From Pseudomonadales bacterium (lineage in GTDB: Bacteria > Pseudomonadota > Gammaproteobacteria > Pseudomonadales > Azotimanducaceae): a stretch of DNA of 57,222 nucleotides. The stretch covers positions 1 through 57,222 of the forward strand of contig JAPYNO010000015.1 of NCBI GenBank assembly GCA_028283025.1, in the 5' to 3' direction. The notes under the pieces were generated by a model. That model saw only the letters and a program-made list of their open reading frames with translations, had not been told where the DNA came from and made no database searches. Shown one piece after another: positions 50,579 through 57,222 of the stretch (its first letter is position 1; each line of letters opens with the position of its first letter). The translations under genes were made by a program, and so were the position numbers.

Positions 50579-51820
50579 TGCGGTGAGTACTTTCGATGTA
50601 TCGGCCGCGTAAATGGTGAGCTTGAGTTCCGGGTCGAACTGCTCATATATCGGCAGTCTGCCACTCAGTGCCTCGCTTTCCCGCAAGATGATCCCTACGC
50701 CTTCGCCACGTCGTTCCAACATGAAATCCCTTTCCACAGCACGACGCATCGGATCTTCAACGGAACATTCCGACAGTAGACGGGCAAGGAGCTCGTTGCG
50801 GGTGTACTGGTTTTGGGCGATATTATCGACCGACAAGGTGTTTGGCAGGCGTCCGGGAGAGGAGATTTCCATCCGGTCAGCGAACATGAAGAGCCGTATC
50901 GCAGACCCATGAATTGAATAGTCTCGATGCACTACGGCGTTGACGAGCGCCTCGAACACTGCCCTCATGCTGTATTGACGATGCTCGACCCTGCCGATTT
51001 GCTTGCTGGCCGATGTCTGGGTGCGCCGGTTCACGAACGCAAAAGCACCGCGAATCTGCTCGTCAAGTGGGCCTTGAATGTCCTTTGCATCAAGCTGATA
51101 GTTGGCATCGCGAACTTTACCGCGATAGCACACTGCGCGAATGTAGCTGTTGCTCAGGTGCTCTTCAGGTGCCATGCAGCACATGAGGATGCCAGCGACG
51201 GAAGCTTGCAGATTACCATTCTGCCGCACGAGGATTCTGCGCTTTAAGAGCGCCGAGGAATCATCCTCATGCACAAACTTCAGGCACAGAGCTTGGTTCA
51301 GGGAGTCTTCGCCCGCATGGTGAACCGCTTGCTCGTCAAACTGGATTATTCGCGCTTGGGAGTGCGCCTGCCCCACCCTGAGAAGATGCTCCGTGCTCAT
51401 CGGCCGTTTTGTATCGCCGTGTCGATAGAAGTAGCCGCCCTTACTTTTGTGCAGCCACAGACTTCGACGCACCTCGACATATACGAGATAGGCGTAATCA
51501 CCAGCCGCATCGGGGATCTGGGCACTATCCACGAAGAAGCTTGTGAGAGGTGGTTCGATGGAATCTTTGCATATTTCGCTGACGAAGCTCACCAAGGCGC
51601 TCACGTCACCGGCATTCACGCCTACGGGCTGACGTGACGGTTCGTCAACGCCAAGAATAAGGGTGCCTCCTTCGTGATTGGCGAATGCGGTGATCTCGTC
51701 TGAAAGACTATCCCGATCCGGCTCCTTGACCTTCTCGTTGACAACCCTGACAGACTTGCACTCAAGGCTTGAGCTTTCCCAAGTCCTTATCATTTCCAGC
51801 AGGGCAGACGTACTGAGCAT
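50552..51820 (-). CDS. AlbA/Schlafen-type ATP-binding protein with HATPase domain
   Basis: The 422-aa protein has an N-terminal AlbA_2 (Schlafen AlbA) domain with SSLECKSVRVVNEK, EITAFANHEGGTLILGV, and GYFYRHGDTKRPMS, followed by a GHKL-type ATPase domain: FEALVNAVVHRDYSIHG and RMEISSPGRLPN. This two-domain type is often annotated as ATP-binding protein or transcriptional regulator, and occurs near defence genes. ATG 51820 overlaps a TGA in the third frame, the predicted original end of the PHP gene (TGATG), so the pair forms an operon. The 3' end overlaps the P450 gene. Confidence 0.9.
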   Translation of the reverse strand: MLSTSALLEMIRTWESSSLECKSVRVVNEKVKEPDRDSLSDEITAFANHEGGTLILGVDEPSRQPVGVNAGDVSALVSFVSEICKDSIEPPLTSFFVDSAQIPDAAGDYAYLVYVEVRRSLWLHKSKGGYFYRHGDTKRPMSTEHLLRVGQAHSQARIIQFDEQAVHHAGEDSLNQALCLKFVHEDDSSALLKRRILVRQNGNLQASVAGILMCCMAPEEHLSNSYIRAVCYRGKVRDANYQLDAKDIQGPLDEQIRGAFAFVNRRTQTSASKQIGRVEHRQYSMRAVFEALVNAVVHRDYSIHGSAIRLFMFADRMEISSPGRLPNTLSVDNIAQNQYTRNELLARLLSECSVEDPMRRAVERDFMLERRGEGVGIILRESEALSGRLPIYEQFDPELKLTIYAADTSKVLTASAHPHPHR

Positions 51821-51893
51821 CAGAGGTGAATCCGCTTATATCGCTGTTCAAAGGCATCCCTGCCACCCTCCATGGTGTCGCAGATGCGGTTTC

Positions 51894-53909
51894 TCATGGA
51901 GTCGGACTGGAGGCTTTTTCAGGCCAAGCTTGGCTAAAAGGCTTGATTGACACGCTTAGTTCAGTGTTCTCTTTCAGTACCTGGTTCAGGAAATCTCGTC
52001 GTCGCGAGGTCAAGGCTTTGCGTTGCTTGCGGCATTCCTTTGCCTTGTCCGCCAACTGGCGACGGAGTATCTCGATCTGCTGTCGCAGAGTTGCGATGTC
52101 CTGAATCTCCTGCTCCGTCGTCGCCTGCTTTCGCAACAGATCTTCGTATGATTGCGGGTCGAGGCCCTTGCTTTCAAGATCCGTGCGAAGCCGCTGGAAT
52201 CCTTCTAAATCGGCGCGCACGGCATCCCACCATGAACCGGATGCGGAACGAGGATCCCAAGCCAACGGCTTGTCGATTGCCCGGGAGACTATTTCCTGCA
52301 TTCGGCGAATGTCGCTCAGCGCGGCCTGTTCGTACGCCTTCAGGTCATCAAGAATGCCGGAGTGCTGCCGGAACAAATCCTGTTTGATAGATGCAGGTTC
52401 GATGTCGTCGAGCTTGGATGCAAGCTCTCCGAAGAGGCTACTCCAGTATTCGGAGACATGCCGTATTTCTCGAATTTGCTGCTGTCTCAGTCCGTGGAGT
52501 TGTAACGCCTCTTTGTGTCCTGATGATTGTATTTGACGAATCTGTCGGTTCAGGTCGTTGAGTGTTCCGGCGAGCTCCTTTTCCATCGCGATCTTCCCCC
52601 GAAGCTGCACTATCTCGCACGCGATCTGTTTGCAGTCGTTGCTGCGGTCACGTAGCGCATCCTTGTAGACGCTGGCTTCCACTTTCGGTTCACGATCAAT
52701 AATCCCAAGAAACCCTTGGGGATTGCTGGCCAGCTCAAAAATCTGCTTCTGGCTGAAAATCTGCGCCGGGAAGAGATTGCTAATCTCTCCATCAATTTCT
52801 GTCCAGTCCCCTGTCTCCGCGTTTTCCTCCTGTAATGAGCACGCCAAAGGGTCTTCACTCCAGCAAAGCTGGTATCGAACGTCTCCCTTGCGATAAATGA
52901 CATGGATTTCGGTTTCGGCTGTCAATAAGCCTGCGTCGCCGACATCGAAATACCTAGGCATCGTAGTGGCCAGGTTTTCGGAGAGTTCCTCTGTCTTGCG
53001 AAGTGTCAGTCTAAGAAACTCGATAAGTGTGGACTTGCCTGCACCCCGACCGCCAATGATTGAGGTCAGGAAGGGGCTGAATTCTATTTTCAACGGACAG
53101 GGGCGCCCCATGTACTTGGCATTGGCAATTGAAAGCTGCTCAATGACGAGTTCTGAGTGCTTGTTGGGATTTTCTGAGGTCTTTCGACTGATCGAAGATG
53201 CGCCATCGAGCAGCGCCAAACGTAAGCCATCAATCGACGGTTTCTCCATCTTTACCCATGTGAAGCCGTCCGCGCTATCGCCACCGTGACTGTCTGAGCC
53301 ACACACTTCAGTCCACATACACTTTGATTCCAAGTAGGCCCCGGGCTTCGGAAAGGCCGGGTCACAAAGCTCCATCGCTAGAATCTTTTCGTTTTCAAGA
53401 ATCGCCTGAAGAGATTGGCCTTGAACACAGAATATTCCTTTTGCTTTGTCGGCATGCGCAGGAACGGCAAGCCCGCTATGACGATCAATTTCCTCCACGA
53501 CTTCCTGAAACGATTTTTCTGTCTCCCCATCGTCGGTCCTTCCTTTTTGACCACGATAGCCGATAGCGCCCAAGAGCGAATCGATGTCACTCGTGGTCTT
53601 GGAACAATCGAAGATCGCCAAAAGGTGAACCCCGCCCTGCACTGAAATTTCAACGCCGGGGAATAAGTGAAGGGGCCTATAGGCTGAGGGGCGTTCTATC
53701 TCCAGATTGAACAACTCGGACTGAAGTTTTTCAATCCACGAACCGCTGTTATGATCGGTGATTGCGACACAATCAATTTGCCTTTGCATGTGGGCAAGCA
53801 GCCAATCCCTAGCGGACATGTCTGGCTGATTGAAGTCACCCGATGCCGGCGTGTGGGTATGGAAGTCGAACTTCCACCAGCGAGATCCAACATAACTCTT
53901 TCGCGTCAT
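51894..53909 (-). CDS. PHP-domain SMC-like ATPase (TrlF-like), apparently frameshifted near its end
   Basis: The product (671 aa from ATG 53909) has an N-terminal PHP metal-phosphoesterase domain: FDFHTHTPASGD, AITDHNSG, LFPGVEIS, VPAHADKAKG and GSDSHGGD. A P-loop ATPase domain with Walker A GGRGAGKST follows, then coiled coils. I find no Walker B or ABC signature in the frame, so the second half of the ATPase head is missing or non-canonical. Near 51911-51917 an A-run of five would give the frame KSLQSDSMRNRICDTMEGG, ending at TGA 51820, if one A were added. The frame is also open upstream to 53960. It is likely a defence-related nuclease-ATPase with the AlbA/HATPase partner downstream. Confidence 0.85.
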   Translation of the reverse strand: MTRKSYVGSRWWKFDFHTHTPASGDFNQPDMSARDWLLAHMQRQIDCVAITDHNSGSWIEKLQSELFNLEIERPSAYRPLHLFPGVEISVQGGVHLLAIFDCSKTTSDIDSLLGAIGYRGQKGRTDDGETEKSFQEVVEEIDRHSGLAVPAHADKAKGIFCVQGQSLQAILENEKILAMELCDPAFPKPGAYLESKCMWTEVCGSDSHGGDSADGFTWVKMEKPSIDGLRLALLDGASSISRKTSENPNKHSELVIEQLSIANAKYMGRPCPLKIEFSPFLTSIIGGRGAGKSTLIEFLRLTLRKTEELSENLATTMPRYFDVGDAGLLTAETEIHVIYRKGDVRYQLCWSEDPLACSLQEENAETGDWTEIDGEISNLFPAQIFSQKQIFELASNPQGFLGIIDREPKVEASVYKDALRDRSNDCKQIACEIVQLRGKIAMEKELAGTLNDLNRQIRQIQSSGHKEALQLHGLRQQQIREIRHVSEYWSSLFGELASKLDDIEPASIKQDLFRQHSGILDDLKAYEQAALSDIRRMQEIVSRAIDKPLAWDPRSASGSWWDAVRADLEGFQRLRTDLESKGLDPQSYEDLLRKQATTEQEIQDIATLRQQIEILRRQLADKAKECRKQRKALTSRRRDFLNQVLKENTELSVSIKPFSQAWPEKASSPTP

Positions 53910-54291
53910 GGCGTTAACTTCTCGATTGACTCCATACGATGGAAGTAACAATACGACCATAATACGCCCACTTGTTTACCTCCTGTTGATTACCCCGCTC
54001 GCGTCATCAATTCTCATATGGCGATACCTCGGCGCGTTTAGCTTTGCCCTCAAATTGGCCTGATTACGCCGATCAATCATGTGATTGTCCGCGTGTTTAA
54101 GTTTTGGCGCTGAAATTGTCAATCTGCTTTCAGCCTTGGGCCTCAGAGCCATAGAAATTCGCCAAGTTAACGGCAAAGCCGCTCATGCTATGATGCAGCG
54201 AATTACCGAACCGTTCGCCTTGGAGGCGTGCAAACTAGGAAGCTCCGGCACACAATCACTGCAATCCCTTAGTTCGAGGCGTCACTTATTC
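53910..54291. other. divergent intergenic region between the PHP ATPase and mntA
   Basis: A short palindrome CAATCA-TG-TGATTG lies at 54074-54087, and a promoter-like pair TTAACG (54167-54172) and TATGAT (54189-54194), 16 bases apart, points toward mntA. No open frame here is convincing. An upstream frame that would extend mntA to 54085 has no ribosome site or homology. Confidence 0.3.
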
Positions 54292-54576
54292 ATGCATCCG
54301 TTCGTCATTCAGCATCGTCAGGACATTCTTGACGTACTCTCAAGATACAAGCTTTCAAACCCAATCGTGTTTGGGTCGATGGCGCGTGGTGATGCGTCCG
54401 ATGACAGTGACTTGGATTTGCTGGTCGAAATGCCGAAAGGCATGAAATTCATGCGCTTCGTGGAAGCGCATCTTGATCTTGAGGACACGCTGGGAACAAA
54501 AGTTGATTTGGGCACGAGGGAAATGCTTGATGCTCGATTCAGGGATTACATACTGAGAGACGCCAAACCTCTATGA
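54292..54576 (+). CDS. mntA: MNT-domain nucleotidyltransferase antitoxin
   Basis: MntA-type antitoxins AMPylate a tyrosine of the HEPN toxin to inactivate it. The 94-aa protein has the minimal nucleotidyltransferase motif FGSMARGDASDDSDLDLLV, with Gly28-Ser29 and the metal aspartates Asp40 and Asp42, and a later LGTKVDLGTREML with the third acidic position. ATG 54292 has a GAGGCG site before it. The stop overlaps the hepT start (ATGA), the normal operon form. Size is typical. Confidence 0.93.
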   Translation: MHPFVIQHRQDILDVLSRYKLSNPIVFGSMARGDASDDSDLDLLVEMPKGMKFMRFVEAHLDLEDTLGTKVDLGTREMLDARFRDYILRDAKPL

Positions 54577-54950
54577 AGTCGCATGACTTTGAAGACTCAG
54601 TCAGGCTCACTCATATTCTTGAATCGATTGATGCCATCAGAGAATACACGCGGGAAGGCCGAGAAGCCTTCTTGTCTGATCGAATGATGCAGGACGCTGT
54701 AATCCGCCATCTCACGATCATAGGGGAGGCTGCGAACAGCTTATCGATAGATCTCACGGATAGATATACGCATGTAGGATTCAGGGGAATCGCGGATCTG
54801 CGGAATTTCATCGTTCACGAGTATTTCAGGATTAGCCTCGAAACCATTTGGGAAATTGTCGAGGAGCATGTGCCGAATTTGCAGTTGGATGCTCAGCAGA
54901 TTCAGCGAGACTTGCGAAATCAACATATAACGGGCCGCTCGGGTAGCTGA
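54573..54950 (+). CDS. hepT: HEPN-domain toxin HepT
   Basis: HepT is a HEPN RNase whose RX4HxY motif is visible as Arg77-Asn-Phe-Ile-Val-His82-Glu-Tyr84 (RNFIVHEYF). The 125-aa protein has the usual four-helix HEPN layout. Tyr84 is the expected AMPylation site for MntA. ATG overlaps the mntA stop. Intact toxin and antitoxin with all key residues suggests a working stress or phage-response system. Confidence 0.93.
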   Translation: MKSHDFEDSVRLTHILESIDAIREYTREGREAFLSDRMMQDAVIRHLTIIGEAANSLSIDLTDRYTHVGFRGIADLRNFIVHEYFRISLETIWEIVEEHVPNLQLDAQQIQRDLRNQHITGRSGS

Positions 54951-54971
54951 CCCAGCCATAGCCCTGCCCAC

Positions 54972-55001
54972 AAAAAAATGCCCCGCGCGGAGGCGGGGCA
55001 T
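54972..55001 (-). terminator. intrinsic terminator of the adhesin gene
   Basis: On the minus strand ATGCCCCGC (55001-54993), a 6-base loop and GCGGGGCAT (54986-54978) form a strong GC-rich hairpin that is followed by a T-run of seven (54978-54972). This is a classical Rho-independent terminator downstream of the minus-strand adhesin stop at 55062. A second stem, GCGCTCC/GGAGCGC at 55013-55032, lies between it and the gene. Confidence 0.9.
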
Positions 55002-55061
55002 TCGGGCGGGTGGCGCTCCTTCCGTGGAGCGCGAACCCCTTATGCAGCCTCTTCCCCTCGT

Positions 55062-57222
55062 TTAGAAGAGGCCGTCATCTAGGCTGGACATCATCATGGC
55101 GTCCATCATGTCTGACGCTGGCGGCTGGCTGCCGCCGTCGGTGTCGTCGTCGGTGGCGTCGTCTTCCCGTTCGTCGTTGGTGTCAGGATTATCCTCGTCG
55201 TCCACGAGGCCCGGGACGTTGTTGGGCATCGGCGCCGCCGGATCATCCATCTCGTCGTTGGTGACGGTCAATGTGAGCGAACTCGGTTGTGCTCCTTTCC
55301 CCGTGGGCATGACCAGGCCGCCGCCGTCGGTGACCGTGAAGGTCAGCTCGATGGTCTTGTCCGCCTTCGTCTCGAAGTCGAGCACCGCGTCCTTCTTCAG
55401 GCGCAGCTCCCAGGTGCTGCCGTCATTGTCGCCGTCCATCTTGCCGTTGCCGGTGTTCGTGATCATGAACCGGTCGTCCGAGACGGTGATCGTGTGCGTG
55501 CCGAACTTGTTCGTGGGCAGGTTCTCATCCTGCACGTTCAAGTGGGCGATCACATTGTCGCTGCCTTTCTGCTCCTGCACCGACAACGCGAACGTTCCCA
55601 TCGGCCCCGTGCCATTCGCTGCGGCGCTGAGGTCTGATGCCGCGAAGTGGATGTCCGTGGGCGCGACGTTCAAGCGGATGTCAACGTTGGCCGTGGCGGT
55701 GCCGCCCCTGCCATCGGCGGCTTGGATGACCGCCGTCAAGACATTCCCTTGACCGTCTCCAGTGTTGCCGTCGTGGCCGCCCAGCTCGTCGGTGACCAGA
55801 AGCAGCTCGCCCGTGTTGGCGTCGAGGAACAGCGAGCGGAGCCCGGCGTTGGACGTTGGGGTGTACCAGATCGACGAGTCGATTCCAGTCCCAGTCACGC
55901 GCTCACCCGGCCCTGACGTGACCGTGAAGGTGAGCTTGTCGCCGTCGAAATCCTCGAACAGCGTGGCCAACGGAACCGTGTCCATCACCTTGGTCACGGT
56001 GGTGCCGACCGAGAACTTCGTGACCTCCACGCGCACGGTGCCGTCTTGGCCGCTCATGCCCGAGGACTCGATCATGTAGTCCTTCACCTTTGTGGGCGCG
56101 GTATTGGCGAGCTGGGGAATGGCGGCCGGCGAAGTGGGCAGCGCCCTGATGTCCGTGACATCGCTGCCCTTGGTGCGGGTCACCAAGGCGCGGATCATGT
56201 CGCCCGCGTTCTCCGATGCGATGGCCAGCGTTTCGCCGGTGGCGCCAGCAATGTCCATCCAGTAGGTGCCTTCGCCGTCATCGTCGGCGTCGCCATCGCC
56301 GTTGAGGTCGACGAGCATCTGCTTCTGCCACTGCACGCTGTAGCTGACGCCGGTCTCGGTGGGGAGGTTCACGCGCAGCGTGCCGCCCACCGCCACCGCT
56401 CCCGACAGCGTCGGCGCGGCGCTCGGCGCCATGAGTGCGCCGAATTTGATCACATCGCTTTCGACGCGCTCGCTAGCGCCCTGCTCATCCGTCCAAGTGA
56501 CCACGAGGCGGTAGTAGGAGCCGTCGGCGTGGGCGCTGTCCGGAAGAACGAAGTTGAGCGCATTGCCATCGTCGTTGGCTTCCGTGGCCTCCTTCCATCC
56601 ACCCCTGCCGTTGAGCGACCGCTGCCACTCGTACTCCGGAGCGCTAGCGCCCGTTTCCGGAACGCCATCCTCGTCGATGATGACAACGTCAGCGTTCACG
56701 CTGTCGTTGTCGGTGACGAAGTTGAAGCGGACCATGCCGCGGTCCGGCTCGTTGAGCACTGCGTCCTTGCTGGTGACATACCGATCTTGACCCGTGCCTT
56801 CGGAGCCGACGGCCTGCGGGAAGGTCAGAAGCTCGCCGTCGACCACGGTCTCGGTGTAGGAGACGGCCACCCTGATCTTGAAGCCCACGTCGGCCTGCGT
56901 CAGGAGGTACTCGTCGTCCCTGCCCACCTGAACCACCGTCGCGTCGCCGTCGCTCCCGTCCTCGTTCACCGCCACGCGGGACCATGTGTACAGCACGTTG
57001 TAGGCCTCGTACTCGCCCACCAGGTTCGGGTCCGCGTTCTCGTTGAAATTGGCCTTGAGCATGCGGCCTTCGCGGGCGGCGCCCTCGAGGGACAGTGCCT
57101 TGCTGTGGTCAATTGCCTGATTGGACGGAAAGATGGTCGCCTTGATGGTCTCCGTCCCCGTCGGGCCGTCCCTGTCATCCCTGGCAGTGAGCGTGATGCT
57201 GTAGTCCATGCCGACATCCGCC
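55062..57222 (-). CDS. large Ig/cadherin-like adhesin, C-terminal part (runs off the right edge)
   Basis: The open frame continues to the right edge with no start in sight, so this is the C-terminal 720 residues of a larger protein. Three Ig-like repeats come first (pattern YxWQ/YTWSR, then a loop and DMIRALVTRT or YYRLVVTWTD ends). Cadherin-like segments follow, with calcium-type motifs (DFDGDKLTFTV, LDANTGELLLV, DFETKADKTIELTFTV). Dense Asp motifs suggest calcium binding. The tail is acidic (DDEDNPDTNDEREDDATDD) and ends MMSSLDDGLF. It likely sits on the cell surface or is secreted by type I secretion, but no RTX repeat is seen. C- and G-ending codon use resembles the IS30 transposase more than the neighbours, hinting at transfer. 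Confidence 0.85.
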   Translation of the reverse strand, partial: ADVGMDYSITLTARDDRDGPTGTETIKATIFPSNQAIDHSKALSLEGAAREGRMLKANFNENADPNLVGEYEAYNVLYTWSRVAVNEDGSDGDATVVQVGRDDEYLLTQADVGFKIRVAVSYTETVVDGELLTFPQAVGSEGTGQDRYVTSKDAVLNEPDRGMVRFNFVTDNDSVNADVVIIDEDGVPETGASAPEYEWQRSLNGRGGWKEATEANDDGNALNFVLPDSAHADGSYYRLVVTWTDEQGASERVESDVIKFGALMAPSAAPTLSGAVAVGGTLRVNLPTETGVSYSVQWQKQMLVDLNGDGDADDDGEGTYWMDIAGATGETLAIASENAGDMIRALVTRTKGSDVTDIRALPTSPAAIPQLANTAPTKVKDYMIESSGMSGQDGTVRVEVTKFSVGTTVTKVMDTVPLATLFEDFDGDKLTFTVTSGPGERVTGTGIDSSIWYTPTSNAGLRSLFLDANTGELLLVTDELGGHDGNTGDGQGNVLTAVIQAADGRGGTATANVDIRLNVAPTDIHFAASDLSAAANGTGPMGTFALSVQEQKGSDNVIAHLNVQDENLPTNKFGTHTITVSDDRFMITNTGNGKMDGDNDGSTWELRLKKDAVLDFETKADKTIELTFTVTDGGGLVMPTGKGAQPSSLTLTVTNDEMDDPAAPMPNNVPGLVDDEDNPDTNDEREDDATDDDTDGGSQPPASDMMDAMMMSSLDDGLF

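Noticed and set aside
53976-54176. 66-aa minus-strand frame upstream of mntA
   Set aside because: No ribosome site, no homology seen, and it overlaps the candidate mntA promoter and palindrome.

Overview
The window reads as a chromosomal segment of a gammaproteobacterium with clearly more than 50 % G+C. The strongest taxonomic cue is the minus-strand block smc-zipA-ligA-dinG: ZipA is a gammaproteobacterial division protein and smc/zipA/ligA is a classic gammaproteobacterial order. UbiA (ubiquinone), an initiator tRNA, panBC and a tkt-pgk-fba block are ordinary core genes. The organism appears to be an aerobic heterotroph that degrades steroids, since it carries a long catabolic cluster, a CYP153-like P450 and TRAP transporter parts. 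A marine or host-associated habitat is only an inference.

Layout. 1-2.6 kb: an IS30-family transposase, a possible protease remnant and a Fic AMPylase with an operator-like repeat cluster. 2.6-7.4 kb: an unknown 530-aa protein, panC-panB, then five back-to-back unrelated hairpins leading into a lone AAA ATPase gene. 7.5-14.8 kb: tkt-pgk-fba, rubredoxin, ubiA and the TRAP permease genes dctQM. 15.0-16.7 kb: a 24-codon peptide ORF, a HipA-like kinase and an unrecognised partner, which together form a candidate undescribed module. 17.2-28.6 kb: a steroid ring-degradation cluster (hsaA, hsaD, hsaG, hsaF, hsaC, ipdA, ipdB, ipdC, echA20-like, SDR, ipdF, MaoC), facing a divergent SDR across a repeat-rich control region. 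28.6-32.4 kb: an accessory stretch with a Phd antitoxin, a frameshifted ParE-type toxin and a large DEAH helicase. 32.6-41.5 kb: dinG-ligA-zipA-smc and a secreted protein. 41.5-43.2 kb: initiator tRNA-Met and a promoter-driven pair made of a 56-aa protein and a PIN-like nuclease. 43.2-50.6 kb: a DUF3604 lipoprotein, rpiA-uvrD-dctP and CYP153. 50.6-55 kb: a defence-like pair (AlbA/HATPase protein and PHP-SMC-like ATPase, the latter apparently frameshifted) and an MNT-HEPN toxin-antitoxin pair. 55 kb to the end: the C-terminal part of a large Ig/cadherin-like adhesin running off the right edge.

How the genes work together. The hsa genes open and cleave the aromatised A ring and process the released C5-C6 acid to an aldehyde and pyruvate. 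The ipd/echA20/SDR/MaoC genes handle the C/D-ring indanone-propionate CoA esters. HsaB, HsaE, KstD and KshAB are not in the window, so the pathway must be completed elsewhere. Steroid genes sit as near-continuous, often overlapping ORFs, consistent with one transcript from about 18.1 to 28.6 kb. Accessory modules (Fic, kinase, ParE/Phd, PIN, AlbA/PHP, MNT-HEPN) are inserted between core blocks. No CRISPR array, rRNA or prophage was seen.
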